In this document: positions 1-9,874 of the stretch, in pieces
Layout: each line of letters begins with the position of its first letter
Position numbering within the stretch: the stretch's first letter is position 1
Source of the DNA: Mesorhizobium sp. B2-1-1
Lineage (GTDB): Bacteria; Pseudomonadota; Alphaproteobacteria; Rhizobiales; Rhizobiaceae
Direction: 5' to 3'
NCBI RefSeq assembly: GCF_006442975.2
Contig: NZ_CP083954.1
Location: 3,727,501-3,791,500 of the forward strand
DNA length: 64,000 bases
The notes under the pieces: generated by a model
Told to the model about the DNA's origin: nothing
The model's input: only the letters and a program-made list of their open reading frames with translations
Database searches by the model: none
Translations under genes and position numbers: made by a program

Positions 1-813
1 GCGGCGCAGCGTCGGATCGAGCGTGGCGAACAGCATGTCCTGCGCCAGCACCCCTGCCCCGGTCAGCTTGTTGAACAGCGTCGATTTTCCGGCATTGGTG
101 TAGCCGACGATGGCCACCACCGGAAACGGCACCTTCTTGCGTTTGGCACGATGCAGGTCGCGGGTGCGGCGCACCGTCTCCAACTCGTGCTTCAGCTTGA
201 CGATCTTGTCCTGCAGGACGCGCCGGTCCGATTCGATCTGGGTTTCGCCGGGGCCGCCGAGGAAGCCGGCGCCGCCGCGCTGGCGCTCGAGGTGGGTCCA
301 GCTGCGCACCAGCCGGCCCTTCTGGTAGTTGAGATGGGCAAGCTCGACCTGCAGCGTGCCTTCCTTGGTGCGGGCGCGCTCGCCGAAGATCTCGAGGATC
401 AGCCCGGTGCGGTCCAGCACCTTGGCGTTGAATTCCTTCTCGAGGTTGCGCTGCTGCACCGGCGTCAGCGGATGATCGACTATGACTACCTCCGCATGCC
501 CTTCCTTGACGATCTCCGCCAACTCCTCGACCTTGCCGCTGCCGAGCAAGGTCGCCGGACGTGGATCGTTGACGGTAACCACGGCCGTGTGGATCAGATC
601 GAGATCGATGGCGCGGGCAAGACCGACCGCCTCGTCGTGACGGGCCTCGGCTGAGCGCGTCAGCCGCGGACGGTTGGTGTCGTCCTCGCCGCGCGGCTGG
701 CGGGTAAGCACCGGCACGATGACAACTGCCCGGGTCGGACCCTCGGCCTCCGTCCCCGGCTGATGTGCTGATTTTCCGCGAACGCTGCGGTCCGGGTCCT
801 TCTCACGTGCCAA
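1..813 (-). CDS. hflX: GTPase HflX, 3' end beyond the window
   Basis: Ribosome-associated GTPase; 271 codons are present and the rest lies beyond position 1. The N-terminal HflX domain is followed by the family's glycine-rich linker ([10 protein letters not shown], residues about 183-192), a basic coiled stretch, and the G1 P-loop GYTNAGKST at residues 237-245 followed by LFNKLTGA. Known family role: splitting or rescuing stalled ribosomes after stress. No ATG is available at the 5' end. The likely start is a TTG at 813, directly after the UGA of hfq and in the same reading frame, so the two genes are probably co-transcribed and translationally coupled. Identity is certain; the start codon is inferred. 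Confidence 0.93.
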   Translation of the reverse strand, partial: MAREKDPDRSVRGKSAHQPGTEAEGPTRAVVIVPVLTRQPRGEDDTNRPRLTRSAEARHDEAVGLARAIDLDLIHTAVVTVNDPRPATLLGSGKVEELAEIVKEGHAEVVIVDHPLTPVQQRNLEKEFNAKVLDRTGLILEIFGERARTKEGTLQVELAHLNYQKGRLVRSWTHLERQRGGAGFLGGPGETQIESDRRVLQDKIVKLKHELETVRRTRDLHRAKRKKVPFPVVAIVGYTNAGKSTLFNKLTGAGVLAQDMLFATLDPTLRR

Positions 814-1059
814 TCAGGCGCCCTGGCTTTCCTCGCCATCGAACATCTGAACCGGCTGGCTCGGCATGATCGTGGAAATGGCGTGCTTGTAGACGAGCTG
901 GGAGTGGCCGTCGCGGCGCAGCAGGACGCAGAAATTGTCGAATGAAGTGACGACGCCGGTCAGCTTCACGCCGTTGATGAGAAAGATGGTGAGCGGGTTC
1001 TTGCTCTTGCGAACAGAGTTCAGGAACAGGTCCTGAAGGTTTTGCGATCGTTCCGCCAT
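814..1059 (-). CDS. hfq: RNA chaperone Hfq
   Basis: Eighty-one residues, normal for alphaproteobacterial Hfq. The Sm1 region ([19 protein letters not shown]) and the Sm2 region with YKHAIS are both present, and the acidic C-terminal tail is short. Hfq forms a hexameric ring that pairs small RNAs with mRNAs. The start is the ATG that gives [10 protein letters not shown]; an upstream in-frame extension has no support. It lies upstream of hflX with no intergenic bases, the widespread hfq-hflX arrangement, and downstream of the ntr block, as in other rhizobia. Confidence 0.97.
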   Translation of the reverse strand: MAERSQNLQDLFLNSVRKSKNPLTIFLINGVKLTGVVTSFDNFCVLLRRDGHSQLVYKHAISTIMPSQPVQMFDGEESQGA

Positions 1060-1142
1060 TGTTCTTGTCTTTCGCCGATCCCCTTCGGTTTGCAGGCCAA
1101 TGCGCCAAATTAACCAGCACATGTCAAGCGCGCAAACACCGT

Positions 1143-1163
1143 CTTGTCGTCAGTAACGACAAG
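1143..1163. promoter_or_regulatory. Perfect hairpin upstream of hfq
   Basis: CTTGTCGT, a five-base spacer, then ACGACAAG: an 8-bp perfect inverted repeat in the 145-bp gap between the aminotransferase gene and hfq, about 85 bases ahead of the hfq start. It has no T-tract, so it is not an evident terminator. It could be an operator or a 5'-leader structure of hfq. Function unknown. Confidence 0.4.
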
Positions 1164-1204
1164 CAGAACGAGATATATTGATGTTCATTCCACCTGTGCG
1201 GTTA

Positions 1205-2068
1205 TCAGGCTGGACTTTTTTCCGCAATGTCAAAAAAGGCTTGCCGCAACGAAAGTGTTATCGAGCCGGGGTGGCCGTTGGCGATCGGATCGCCGTCTAT
1301 GGCCACGACCGGCATGGCGATCGTGGTCGCGGAACTGATGAAAGCCTCCCTCGCCGCCTTGGCCTCGGCGACAGAAAAGCCGCGTTCCTCGATCTTGAGT
1401 CCGAGCTTGGCCGCCACCTCAAACATGGTGGTGCGGGTTATGCCGCGCAGAATACCGTGCTCGGCGGGCCTGGTGACCAGAACGCCGTCCCTGGTGACGA
1501 TCCAGGCATTCGATGACCCGCCTTCCTTGACGTTGCCGTCCGTATCCACGAACCACGCTTCCTGCGCGCCAGCTTCCTTGGCCTTCTGCTTGGCCAACAC
1601 ATTGGGCAGCAGGCCGGTGCTCTTGATGTCGACGCGATCCCAGCGATTCTCGGGCACGGTGATGACGGCGATACCGGTCTCGGCCCGCTTGGTCCCAGCA
1701 GCGGGATCCATCTTCCTGGCGGTGATCACCAGCGACGGCCTGGTATCAGCCGAGGGGAAGGCGAAGTCGCGGCTGGCGACGCCGCGTGTGACCTGGACGT
1801 AAACCAGGCCGTTGACGACATGGTTGCGATTGACCACTTCGCGCATGATGAGCGGCAGGACGCCTGGGGTGACGGGCCAGCCGATCGACAGCTCGCTCAG
1901 CGAACGGTTCAGCCGGGCAAGGTGACGCGGCATGTCCACGATGAAGCCGCGCGCCACTTCGCAGACCTCGTAAACGCCGTCGGCGAACTGGTAGCCACGG
2001 TCTTCGATATGCACAGCGGCATCAGCATGAGCGGTGTAGCGCCCGTTCACATAGGCAATACGCGGCAT
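1205..2068 (-). CDS. D-amino-acid aminotransferase (PLP fold type IV)
   Basis: A 287-residue class IV aminotransferase of the D-alanine aminotransferase/BCAT family. It would interconvert D-alanine and D-glutamate using pyridoxal phosphate in the cytoplasm, supplying peptidoglycan precursors or degrading D-amino acids. The N-terminal block VNGRY...EDRGYQFADGVYE is typical of the D-amino acid branch. The PLP lysine is expected at K149 in VDIKSTGLLPNVLAKQ, and an SSNAW motif follows. It sits downstream of ntrX, probably in or near the ntr operon. A branched-chain or aminodeoxychorismate lyase activity is a less likely alternative. Confidence 0.85.
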   Translation of the reverse strand: MPRIAYVNGRYTAHADAAVHIEDRGYQFADGVYEVCEVARGFIVDMPRHLARLNRSLSELSIGWPVTPGVLPLIMREVVNRNHVVNGLVYVQVTRGVASRDFAFPSADTRPSLVITARKMDPAAGTKRAETGIAVITVPENRWDRVDIKSTGLLPNVLAKQKAKEAGAQEAWFVDTDGNVKEGGSSNAWIVTRDGVLVTRPAEHGILRGITRTTMFEVAAKLGLKIEERGFSVAEAKAAREAFISSATTIAMPVVAIDGDPIANGHPGSITLSLRQAFFDIAEKSPA

Positions 2069-2252
2069 TTGTCACCTCGGGGGATCTGCTTCGGCTTGTT
2101 TAGGCGATTCCGCCTCAGCAGTGATGGATAATCGCGTGGGCCACTGAAGCAACTCCAGAAAGCGTGTAACGATTTTCCGGCCGGAACTGCTTGAGCAAGG
2201 TATCGAACCGGGCCGGCAATGCATCAAACGCCGAACCGCTCAAGATATCAGG

Positions 2253-3614
2253 TCAGACGCCGAGCGACTTCAGCTTGCGGTGCAGCGCGGAACGCTCCAT
2301 GCCGATGAACTCGGCCGTTTTCGAGATGTTGCCGCCGAACCGGTTGATCTGGGCGATCAGATAGTCCTTCTCGAATTGTTCGCGCGCCTCGCGCAGCGGC
2401 AGCGCCATGATGTGCTGGTCCGACTGGTTCGGCGTGCGTGGCATGACATCGCCGATTTCGGACGGCAACAGGTCGGCGGTGATCGGCGCATCGACATTGT
2501 CGCCGCGCGCCAGAATCATCAGCCGTTCGACATTGTTGCGCAATTGGCGAACATTGCCTGGCCAATTGTGCGCCTGCAGCACCGCCATGGCGTCATCGCC
2601 GATGCGGCGCGGCTTGATTCCGGCCTGACGGGCGATCTGCTTCATGAAATTGTCAACGAGATAAGGAATGTCCTCGCGCCGCTCGGCAAGTCCCGGCACC
2701 GTCACCGGTACCACCGCAAGGCGATGGTAAAGATCCTCGCGGAAACGGCCATCGGCGATCATCGCCTCCAGGTTCTGCGACGTCGAGGAGATGATGCGGA
2801 CATCGACCTTGACCCGTTTGGTGCCGCCGACGCGCTCGAACTGCTGTTCGACCAGCACACGCAGGATCTTGTTCTGCGTCTCGCGCGGCATGTCGGCCAC
2901 CTCATCGATGTAGAGGATGCCGCGATGGGCTTCCTCCAGGGCGCCGACCTTTCGCTCGACGCCGTTCGATTCGGTGCCGAACAGTTCGATCTCCATGCGT
3001 TCGGGCGTGATGTTGGCGGCGCTCAGCGTCACGAAAGGCGCGCTCTTGCGCGCCGACAGCGTGTGGATGGCGCGCGCGGCCAGCTCCTTGCCAGATCCCG
3101 AGGGGCCAATGATCATGACGCGGCTGTTGGTCGGCGCGACGCGCTCGATGGTCTGGCGCAACTGGCTCATCGCCGACGACATGCCGATCAGGTCGAAGGT
3201 CTCGCCGCTGCGCAGCTTGAGATCGGAAACCTCGCGCCTCAGCTTGGAGGTTTCCAGCGCACGCTCGGCAATCAGAATCAGCCTGTCCGCCTTGAAGGGC
3301 TTCTCGATGAAGTCATAAGCGCCGCGTCTGATGGCGGAGACCGCGGTTTCGATGTTGCCATGGCCCGAAATCATCACCACCGGCAGGTTGGGGTGCATGG
3401 TCTTGATCTCGTCCAGCAAAGCCAGGCCGTCCAGGCGCGAACCCTGCAACCAGATGTCGAGGAAAATCAGCCGCGGCGCTCGGTCGGCGATGGCTGCCAG
3501 CGCGGTGTCGGCATCGGATGCCGTGCGGGTTTCGTGACCTTCGTCGCTCAGTATGCCTGCGACGAGCTCACGGATGTCTTCCTCGTCATCGACGATCAGA
3601 ATATCAGACGCCAT
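2253..3614 (-). CDS. ntrX: Nitrogen assimilation response regulator NtrX
   Basis: 453 residues: receiver domain (phospho-acceptor D53 in IFLDIW, conserved K near 105), AAA+ domain with Walker A GPSGSGKE at 170-177 and Walker B ILYIDEVAD, and a C-terminal Fis-type helix-turn-helix (NISKTAEFIGMERSALHRKL). The GAFTGA loop that contacts sigma-54 is missing; the corresponding stretch reads FGTESNGVERKVGA. NtrX is the partner of the membrane kinase NtrY in nitrogen and redox control. The ATG overlaps the end of ntrY by 11 bases, which suggests translational coupling. Confidence 0.95.
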   Translation of the reverse strand: MASDILIVDDEEDIRELVAGILSDEGHETRTASDADTALAAIADRAPRLIFLDIWLQGSRLDGLALLDEIKTMHPNLPVVMISGHGNIETAVSAIRRGAYDFIEKPFKADRLILIAERALETSKLRREVSDLKLRSGETFDLIGMSSAMSQLRQTIERVAPTNSRVMIIGPSGSGKELAARAIHTLSARKSAPFVTLSAANITPERMEIELFGTESNGVERKVGALEEAHRGILYIDEVADMPRETQNKILRVLVEQQFERVGGTKRVKVDVRIISSTSQNLEAMIADGRFREDLYHRLAVVPVTVPGLAERREDIPYLVDNFMKQIARQAGIKPRRIGDDAMAVLQAHNWPGNVRQLRNNVERLMILARGDNVDAPITADLLPSEIGDVMPRTPNQSDQHIMALPLREAREQFEKDYLIAQINRFGGNISKTAEFIGMERSALHRKLKSLGV

Positions 3615-5934
3615 TACCGACCTTTTCAGTTTCTCTTTCGTGTTCCATCCTGCTTTCGCCGCGCGCTGGCGCCACGGCCGCAGGTGGCAGGATGATGCTG
3701 ATCATCGCGCCGCGCCCGCCATGGAAATCCGCAGGCGCATCGTGGAGCTCCAGCCTGCCGCCATGGTCCTCCACGATCTTCTTGACGATGGCGAGACCGA
3801 GGCCCGTGCCCTTCTCACGCGTGGTCATGTAGGGCTCCAACAGCCGCTGACGATTCTCCCGCGGCAGGCCTTTGCCATTGTCGATGACGTCGATGCGAAT
3901 CGCGCCATTCTGACGTCCGGCTTGAATCCGGATTATGCCGTGCGAACCGTCCTTCTGTTCCAGCCCGTCGATCGCTTCGGCAGCGTTCTTGATCACGTTG
4001 CCGAAAGCCTGCGCCAACAAGCGGCTGTCGAAAGTACCCTTGAGCGGTTCGTTGCCGAATATGCGCTCGAACGTGATGTCGGAACGGCTCACCTCGACCA
4101 GGAAGGAGGCCTCGCGCAGGGATTCACGCAGGTCTATGGACTTCATCTCGGGCTTCGGCATGCGCGCGAAAGCGGAGAATTCGTCGACCATGCGACCAAT
4201 ATCCTCGACCTGCCGGATGATGGTGTCGGTGCACTGGTCGAACACCTCGCGGTCCTCGGTGATGACCTTGCCGTAGCGGCGCTTGATGCGCTCGGCTGAA
4301 AGCTGGATCGGCGTCAGCGGGTTCTTGATCTCATGGGCGATGCGGCGCGCCACATCGGCCCAGGCAGAGGAGCGCTGCGCCTGGACCAGATCGGTGATGT
4401 CGTCGACCGTCACGACGTAGGATTTCTCCTCCGTGCCGTTATCGCCGGCCTCGATGGTGATCTGCACGTTGAAAGTCCGCTCCGTGCCGGCGCGGAAAAA
4501 CGTCACCTGCTCGCGATAGACGGGCTTGCCCGATTGGCGGCCGATCTCGAAGACGCGGCCGACATGCGGGAGAATGGCGGAAAGGTTCTGCCCGAGCGCC
4601 GCACTGGCCGAAATGGCCAGCATGGACTCGGCCGAGCGGTTGACGATGGTGATAATGCCATAAGGGTCGACGCCGATGACGCCCGCGGTGACACCGGCCA
4701 GCACCGCTTCCGAAAAGCGCCGTCGCTCGTCGATCAGATCCTTGGCGGACAGGATCTCGTTGCGCTGCGATTTCAATTCCTGCAGCATCTTGTTGAAGGT
4801 ATTGCCGAGCGAGGCAACGTCGCCGTCGGACGGCCGCACCGGCACGGCGACGTCGAGATTGCCGGTCGCGACCTCGTCGGCAGCGCCGATGAGCTGACGA
4901 ATCGGCCGCACCAGCCGGTCGGCCACGGCAATGCCGGTCCAGATTGCCGACAGGATGATGATCAGCGTCAGCGACAGATAAGGCAGCGCGAACGCCACCT
5001 GCGAAGTGCGCCTGTTGTCTTCGAGATTGCGATATTCGTCGGTGTTCGATCTGACGATCTGGCGCGCCTTTATCACCTCGGGATCGACCAGCCGGATCGT
5101 GTAGAGGTAGAGCCCCTCGATCTCACGCAGCTTGACGATGGCGCCCATGATGTTGCGCGTGCGCGGCTCGATCAGAACCGGCTTGCCGTCGGTGGCGCTG
5201 GCGACCGCTCCCTCCGGCGGTTCCGGCATGGCGAAGTCGGCATCGGTCTTGGCGCTCATCACGAAGGAGCCGTCGGGCTTGATCAGCGCGGCATGCGCCA
5301 GCGAGCGGCCCACCGCTTCCTTGCTCATCAGATCGAGGAAGCCAGTCCGGTCGAGGCCGTAAAGCGTGCGCGACGCGTCGAGGTCATAGGCCATCGACAG
5401 CGTCGTGCCCTGCAGGTTGCGCGCGTTTTCCTGCACATAGGCATCGGCGATGGACAGCGACGAATTGACGATCGTCTTGGTGCGAATCTCGAACCAGCGG
5501 TCGAGGCCGATATCGAGCGTGATCGATGCGATGATGGCCACCATGATGGCGGGGATGGCGGCGACGAGCGCGAACATAGCCACGATGCGCACATGCAGCC
5601 GCGAGGCTGCCTTGCCATGCCGGCGCGCCATGACGATGCGATGCACCTCCCGGCCGATCAGTGCGATCAGCAACAGGACGAAGATGGCGTTGAGCGCGAT
5701 CAACGCCCAGGTTGTCCTGGCGTCGGGCGCAATCGGCGTCGCGCCGACCAGGATCGCGAACGAAATGGCCGCCATGACCAGCGCACCGACGACCGCCACC
5801 ACGCCGGGCAGCGCCAGCAGCCGGCGCCCGTCACGCGTGCCGGGGTCGTTGAAAAGCGGTTCGTTCGGTGTCGGAGCCTGCGAAGCCATGTCGCCGTCTA
5901 GAGCCAGTGATTGCGTCGGATCTATGCAACGCAT
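3604..5934 (-). CDS. ntrY: Membrane sensor histidine kinase NtrY
   Basis: 776 residues. Four hydrophobic segments (near 40-66, 74-94, 113-138 and 313-336) enclose a large periplasmic region; HAMP (VADRLVRPIRQLIGAADEV), PAS, HisKA with the phospho-accepting histidine in [13 protein letters not shown], and a HATPase_c domain (GLGLAIVKKIVEDHGG) follow. It phosphorylates NtrX. An internal ATG at 5889 (MASQAPTPNEP) is an alternative start; neither start has a strong ribosome binding site. It lies between ntrC and ntrX, and the 84-base gap after ntrC is the largest within the ntr block. Confidence 0.94.
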   Translation of the reverse strand: MRCIDPTQSLALDGDMASQAPTPNEPLFNDPGTRDGRRLLALPGVVAVVGALVMAAISFAILVGATPIAPDARTTWALIALNAIFVLLLIALIGREVHRIVMARRHGKAASRLHVRIVAMFALVAAIPAIMVAIIASITLDIGLDRWFEIRTKTIVNSSLSIADAYVQENARNLQGTTLSMAYDLDASRTLYGLDRTGFLDLMSKEAVGRSLAHAALIKPDGSFVMSAKTDADFAMPEPPEGAVASATDGKPVLIEPRTRNIMGAIVKLREIEGLYLYTIRLVDPEVIKARQIVRSNTDEYRNLEDNRRTSQVAFALPYLSLTLIIILSAIWTGIAVADRLVRPIRQLIGAADEVATGNLDVAVPVRPSDGDVASLGNTFNKMLQELKSQRNEILSAKDLIDERRRFSEAVLAGVTAGVIGVDPYGIITIVNRSAESMLAISASAALGQNLSAILPHVGRVFEIGRQSGKPVYREQVTFFRAGTERTFNVQITIEAGDNGTEEKSYVVTVDDITDLVQAQRSSAWADVARRIAHEIKNPLTPIQLSAERIKRRYGKVITEDREVFDQCTDTIIRQVEDIGRMVDEFSAFARMPKPEMKSIDLRESLREASFLVEVSRSDITFERIFGNEPLKGTFDSRLLAQAFGNVIKNAAEAIDGLEQKDGSHGIIRIQAGRQNGAIRIDVIDNGKGLPRENRQRLLEPYMTTREKGTGLGLAIVKKIVEDHGGRLELHDAPADFHGGRGAMISIILPPAAVAPARGESRMEHERETEKVGNGV

Positions 5935-6018
5935 TGTGGCGATTATGCAACAAGTGTGGCCTGGACGGAAATCTTTCGCGGACAGTCCCCCGGAAAAGCG
6001 CTTCGGCTCTATCCCGGC

Positions 6019-7479
6019 TCAGGCTTGGCGCGACGATTTGTAGACGTTGACGCCGAGTTCGCGAATCTTCTTGCGCAGCGTGTTGCGGTTGAGCCCCAGC
6101 AGTTCCGCGGCTTTGATCTGGTTGCCGCGCGTCGCGGTCATCGAGGCCAGCACCAGCGGATATTCGACCTCCGAGAGAATGCGCTGGTACAGCCCGGCAG
6201 GCGGCAATTCGCCGGCAAACGAGGTGAAATAGCGCTGCAGGAAATGCTCGACCGCCTGGCCGATGGACAGGTCGTCGGGAATGAGGTTGCCGCCGCCCGG
6301 CACCACGGGACGCTCGCCGGTCTTGAGTTCCGCCTCGATGATCTCGGCGGAAATCTCGTCCTGCGAATAGAGCGCGGCGAGCCTGCGGACCAGGTTTTCC
6401 AGTTCGCGCACATTGCCCGGCCAGGGATAGCGCTTCATCAATTCGATGCCGCCCGACGAGATACGCTTGGTCTGGAGACCCTCCATCTCGCCGAGCTTGA
6501 AGAAGTGCCGGACGAGGTCCGGCACGTCCTCGGAGCGCTCGCGCAGCGCCGGCAGCCTGAGGGGCACGACATTGAGGCGATAGAAAAGATCCTCGCGGAA
6601 GAGCCCCTGGTTGATCAGCGTGCGCAAATCCTTGTTGGTGGCGGCGACGATGCGCACGTCGGTCTTGATCGGCGTGCGGCCGCCGACCGTCGTGTATTCG
6701 CCTTGCTGGAGGACGCGCAGCAGGCGCGTCTGCGCTTCCATCGGCATGTCGCCGATCTCGTCAAGGAATAGCGTACCACCTTCGGCCTGTTCGAAGCGGC
6801 CGGTTGAGCGGTTCTGCGCACCGGTGAAGGCGCCCTTCTCATGGCCGAACAGTTCCGATTCGATCAGGTCGCGCGGGATGGCCGCCATGTTGATGGCGAC
6901 GAACGGTCCGCCGCGGCGGCGGCCATATTCGTGCAGCGCACGCGCCACCAGCTCCTTGCCGGTGCCCGACTCGCCGGAGATCATCACCGTCAGGTCGGTC
7001 TGCATCATGCGCGCCAGCATGCGGTAGATGTCCTGCATGGCGGCCGAGCGGCCGACCAGCGGCATCGTCTCGGGCTGCTCTTCCGGCCGTGCGTCGATCT
7101 TCGGCCGCCGCGGCTCCGACAGCGCCCGGTTGACGATGTTGAGGAGCTCGGTGAGGTCGAACGGCTTCGGCAGATATTCGTAGGCGCCGGTCTCGGAGGC
7201 ACGGATCGCCGTCATGAACGTATTCTGGGCGCTCATGACGATGACGGGCAGCTCCGGCCGAGCTTTCTTGATGCGCGGCAGCATGTCGAATGCGTTCTCG
7301 TCCGGCATCACCACGTCGGTGATGACGAGATCGCCCTCGCCCGCCGCCACCCAGCGCCACAGCGTCGAGGCATTGGAGGTCACGCGCACCTCATGGCCGA
7401 CACGCGAAAGGGCCTGGTTGAGGACCGTACGGATCGCCGCATCGTCGTCGGCGACGAGAATATTGCCGCGAACGGTCAT
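6019..7479 (-). CDS. ntrC: Nitrogen regulation protein NR(I), NtrC
   Basis: 486 residues. The receiver domain has its phospho-acceptor at D55 ([10 protein letters not shown]). The AAA+ sigma-54 interaction domain has Walker A GESGTGKE at 169-176 and an intact GAFTGA loop at 216-221. The C-terminal Fis-type DNA-binding domain ([20 protein letters not shown]) is complete. Phosphorylated NtrC activates sigma-54 promoters under nitrogen limitation; candidate targets in this window are glnB and glnII. Its start overlaps the ntrB stop by four bases (ATGA), a sign of translational coupling. Confidence 0.97.
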   Translation of the reverse strand: MTVRGNILVADDDAAIRTVLNQALSRVGHEVRVTSNASTLWRWVAAGEGDLVITDVVMPDENAFDMLPRIKKARPELPVIVMSAQNTFMTAIRASETGAYEYLPKPFDLTELLNIVNRALSEPRRPKIDARPEEQPETMPLVGRSAAMQDIYRMLARMMQTDLTVMISGESGTGKELVARALHEYGRRRGGPFVAINMAAIPRDLIESELFGHEKGAFTGAQNRSTGRFEQAEGGTLFLDEIGDMPMEAQTRLLRVLQQGEYTTVGGRTPIKTDVRIVAATNKDLRTLINQGLFREDLFYRLNVVPLRLPALRERSEDVPDLVRHFFKLGEMEGLQTKRISSGGIELMKRYPWPGNVRELENLVRRLAALYSQDEISAEIIEAELKTGERPVVPGGGNLIPDDLSIGQAVEHFLQRYFTSFAGELPPAGLYQRILSEVEYPLVLASMTATRGNQIKAAELLGLNRNTLRKKIRELGVNVYKSSRQA

Positions 7480-8618
7480 TTGCGGTCTCCTTCAGCGTCT
7501 TCATCGGTGCCGAGCGCCGTTTCCTTCCAGGCCGGCATCAGGATGCGGAACATTGTCGCGCGCGGCGTCGATTCGCATTCGATGATGCCGCCATGCTCGC
7601 CGACGATCTTGGCCACCAGCGCGAGGCCCAGTCCCGAGCCGTTCGGCTTGGTGGTGATGAAGGGATCGAACAGGATCGGCAGGATGTCCTCCGAAACACC
7701 GGAACCGTTGTCGCGCACGCAGAACTCGAGCGGCAGCGACACACGATCCTGAGTGCCTGGAACCGAAACGCGAATGCCCGGCCGGAAGGCCGTCGACAGG
7801 ACGATTTCACCTTGGGGGTCGCCGCCGATCGCCTCGGCGGCGTTCTTGACCAGGTTTAGGAACACCTGGATGAGTTGGTCGCGGTTGGCGAAAACCGGAG
7901 GCAATGAAGGATCATAATCCTCCAATATCTTGATTTTTTTAGCAAAACCGTTCTTTGCGATCGCCTTCACATGGTCGAGCACGACATGGATGTTGACGGG
8001 ATAGCGGTCGATCGGCCGCTCGTCGGAAAACACCTCCATGCGATCGACCAGCGACACGATGCGATCGGTCTCGTCGGTTATCAGCCGCGTCAGCGCGCGA
8101 TCCTCGTCGGAAGCGGACAGTTCAAGCAGCTGGGCAGCGCCCCTGATGCCGGAGAGCGGGTTCTTGATCTCGTGAGCCAGCATCGCCGCCAGACCGGTCA
8201 CCGAGCGCGCCGCGCCGCGGTGCGTCATCTGCCGGTCGATCTTGTCGGCCATCGACCGTTCCTGGAACATCACCACGACGGAGCCTGGAAACTCCGGCAC
8301 TGGGGCGACATAGAGATCGACCACCTTCTCGATGCCGAGACGCGGAGACGACACGTCGACCCGGTACTCGTTGACGGGGGCCCGGCGCTCGCGCACCTGG
8401 TCGACCAGTGTCAGCAACGGGCTGCCGAAGGGAATGAGCTTTGACAGCGTGTTGCGGGCGAGCATCGTCGCGCTCGAGCGGAAGAAGTCCTCCGCATCGG
8501 CGTTGGCGAAGGTGATGAACCCCTCCGAACTGATCATGATGACCGGACGGCGGATGGTGTTGAGCACGATCTGGGCAGCATCCGCCATTTCCGGGCCCTG
8601 GCTGACGGAGGCGTTCAT
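7476..8618 (-). CDS. ntrB: Nitrogen regulation sensor kinase NR(II), NtrB
   Basis: 380 residues: an N-terminal PAS domain (residues about 10-125), HisKA with phospho-accepting H149 in [12 protein letters not shown], then HATPase_c ([27 protein letters not shown]). It is a soluble kinase/phosphatase for NtrC, controlled by PII proteins such as GlnB encoded near 43.5 kb. The start ATG ([10 protein letters not shown]) was chosen because it overlaps the dus stop in an ATGA, and the upstream in-frame extension lies entirely inside dus. Confidence 0.96.
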   Translation of the reverse strand: MNASVSQGPEMADAAQIVLNTIRRPVIMISSEGFITFANADAEDFFRSSATMLARNTLSKLIPFGSPLLTLVDQVRERRAPVNEYRVDVSSPRLGIEKVVDLYVAPVPEFPGSVVVMFQERSMADKIDRQMTHRGAARSVTGLAAMLAHEIKNPLSGIRGAAQLLELSASDEDRALTRLITDETDRIVSLVDRMEVFSDERPIDRYPVNIHVVLDHVKAIAKNGFAKKIKILEDYDPSLPPVFANRDQLIQVFLNLVKNAAEAIGGDPQGEIVLSTAFRPGIRVSVPGTQDRVSLPLEFCVRDNGSGVSEDILPILFDPFITTKPNGSGLGLALVAKIVGEHGGIIECESTPRATMFRILMPAWKETALGTDEDAEGDRK

Positions 8619-9637
8619 GCGGCGCTCCGCATGGGTGTTTGCTCGGCGGCGGAAAACACCTCGCGAAGCAAGGTAATCGTCCGCGCGGGATCGAAAGACG
8701 TGAGAATGGCCTTGCGCTTTTCGTCGGCAACGGCGCCGGCATGGCGGTCCAGATACCAGCCGAGGTGCTTGCGCGCCTGGCGCAGGCCGCTCTCGACGCC
8801 GTAGAGCGCAAGCATGTCCTCGTAATGGGCAATGATGTAGTCGGTCAGTTCCGCAGCGCTTTCCGGTAGCCGGGCAAGCTCGCCTGCCGCCGCGGCCGCG
8901 ATGGTTCCGGCGGTCCAGGGCGCGCCGTAGTGGGCGCGGCCCACCATCACCGCATCGGCGCCGGATTGCTCCAGAACAGCGGCTGCTTGCGCAGGCGAAG
9001 ACACATCGCCATTGGCGACGACCGGGATCGACACGGCAGCCTTGACGCAGGCTATTGCGCGCCAATCAGCCTTGCCCTGATAGAACTGGCAGCGCGTGCG
9101 GCCGTGCACTGTCACCATCTTGACGCCCGCCTGCTCGGCACGGCGCGCCAGGTCAGGCGCGTTGAGCGCCGTTTCGTCCCAGCCGAGCCGCATCTTCAGC
9201 GTCACCGGCACACCGACCGCGCCGACCACGGCGTCGACCAGCGACAGTGCATGATCGAGATCTTGCATCAGTGCCGAGCCGGCATAGCCGCCGGTCACCT
9301 TCTTGGCGGGGCAACCCATATTGATGTCGATGACGTCGGCGCCCTCGCCGACGGCGATGCGTGCGCCTTCCGCCATGTGTGCCGCCTCGCGGCCGGCAAG
9401 CTGCACCATATGGACGGGCAGGCCCGAATGACGTATGCGCAGGTCGCAGCCGGCCCTGCCTCTGGCGAGCTCGCCGCTTGCCACCATTTCGGACACGACC
9501 AGGCCGGCGCCATGCGCATGGGCGCGTTGGCGGAACGGCTCGTCGGTAATTCCCGACATCGGCGCGAGGAACACGCGATTGCGGATACTCACGCCGCCGA
9601 CGTCGAGAGGTGCGGCCAATTTGGTCAGGTCAGGCAT
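8615..9637 (-). CDS. dusB: tRNA dihydrouridine synthase (DusB-type, NifR3 family)
   Basis: 340 residues, a flavin-dependent enzyme reducing uridine to dihydrouridine in tRNA. The FMN-binding TIM barrel begins with [14 protein letters not shown]. The catalytic cysteine is expected at C109 in [26 protein letters not shown] and VVANGDV motifs follow. In rhizobia and Rhodobacter this gene, historically nifR3, heads the ntrBC operon, as here; ntrB overlaps it by four bases. The start gives [11 protein letters not shown]; the in-frame extension to 9811 lacks family similarity. Confidence 0.95.
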   Translation of the reverse strand: MPDLTKLAAPLDVGGVSIRNRVFLAPMSGITDEPFRQRAHAHGAGLVVSEMVASGELARGRAGCDLRIRHSGLPVHMVQLAGREAAHMAEGARIAVGEGADVIDINMGCPAKKVTGGYAGSALMQDLDHALSLVDAVVGAVGVPVTLKMRLGWDETALNAPDLARRAEQAGVKMVTVHGRTRCQFYQGKADWRAIACVKAAVSIPVVANGDVSSPAQAAAVLEQSGADAVMVGRAHYGAPWTAGTIAAAAAGELARLPESAAELTDYIIAHYEDMLALYGVESGLRQARKHLGWYLDRHAGAVADEKRKAILTSFDPARTITLLREVFSAAEQTPMRSAA

Positions 9638-9874
9638 GCACAAAAACCAAGCATGTTCATTTGCTGCACATTCTCTAGCCATATCGGCCGCAATGTGCAA
9701 CGCGGAATGACGCCACATTACGGCGCAATTGGGAAATGCCGAGCTCGGCTGCAGTCCCGAGCAAAGCGCCGCGCCTTGCACGGACACGCAATGGACGTTT
9801 TGGGGCTTCATGTGGCCTACGATCTCTCCGAAAACCGATTACACTTTTGGGGATCGTGCGCTAAGCCAATCGGC

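Noticed and set aside
2280..3695. Long plus-strand frame of 471 codons opposite ntrX
   Set aside because: High-GC antisense shadow; the minus-strand ntrX has full domain structure, and the shadow has no domain and a His/Arg/Asp-rich composition.
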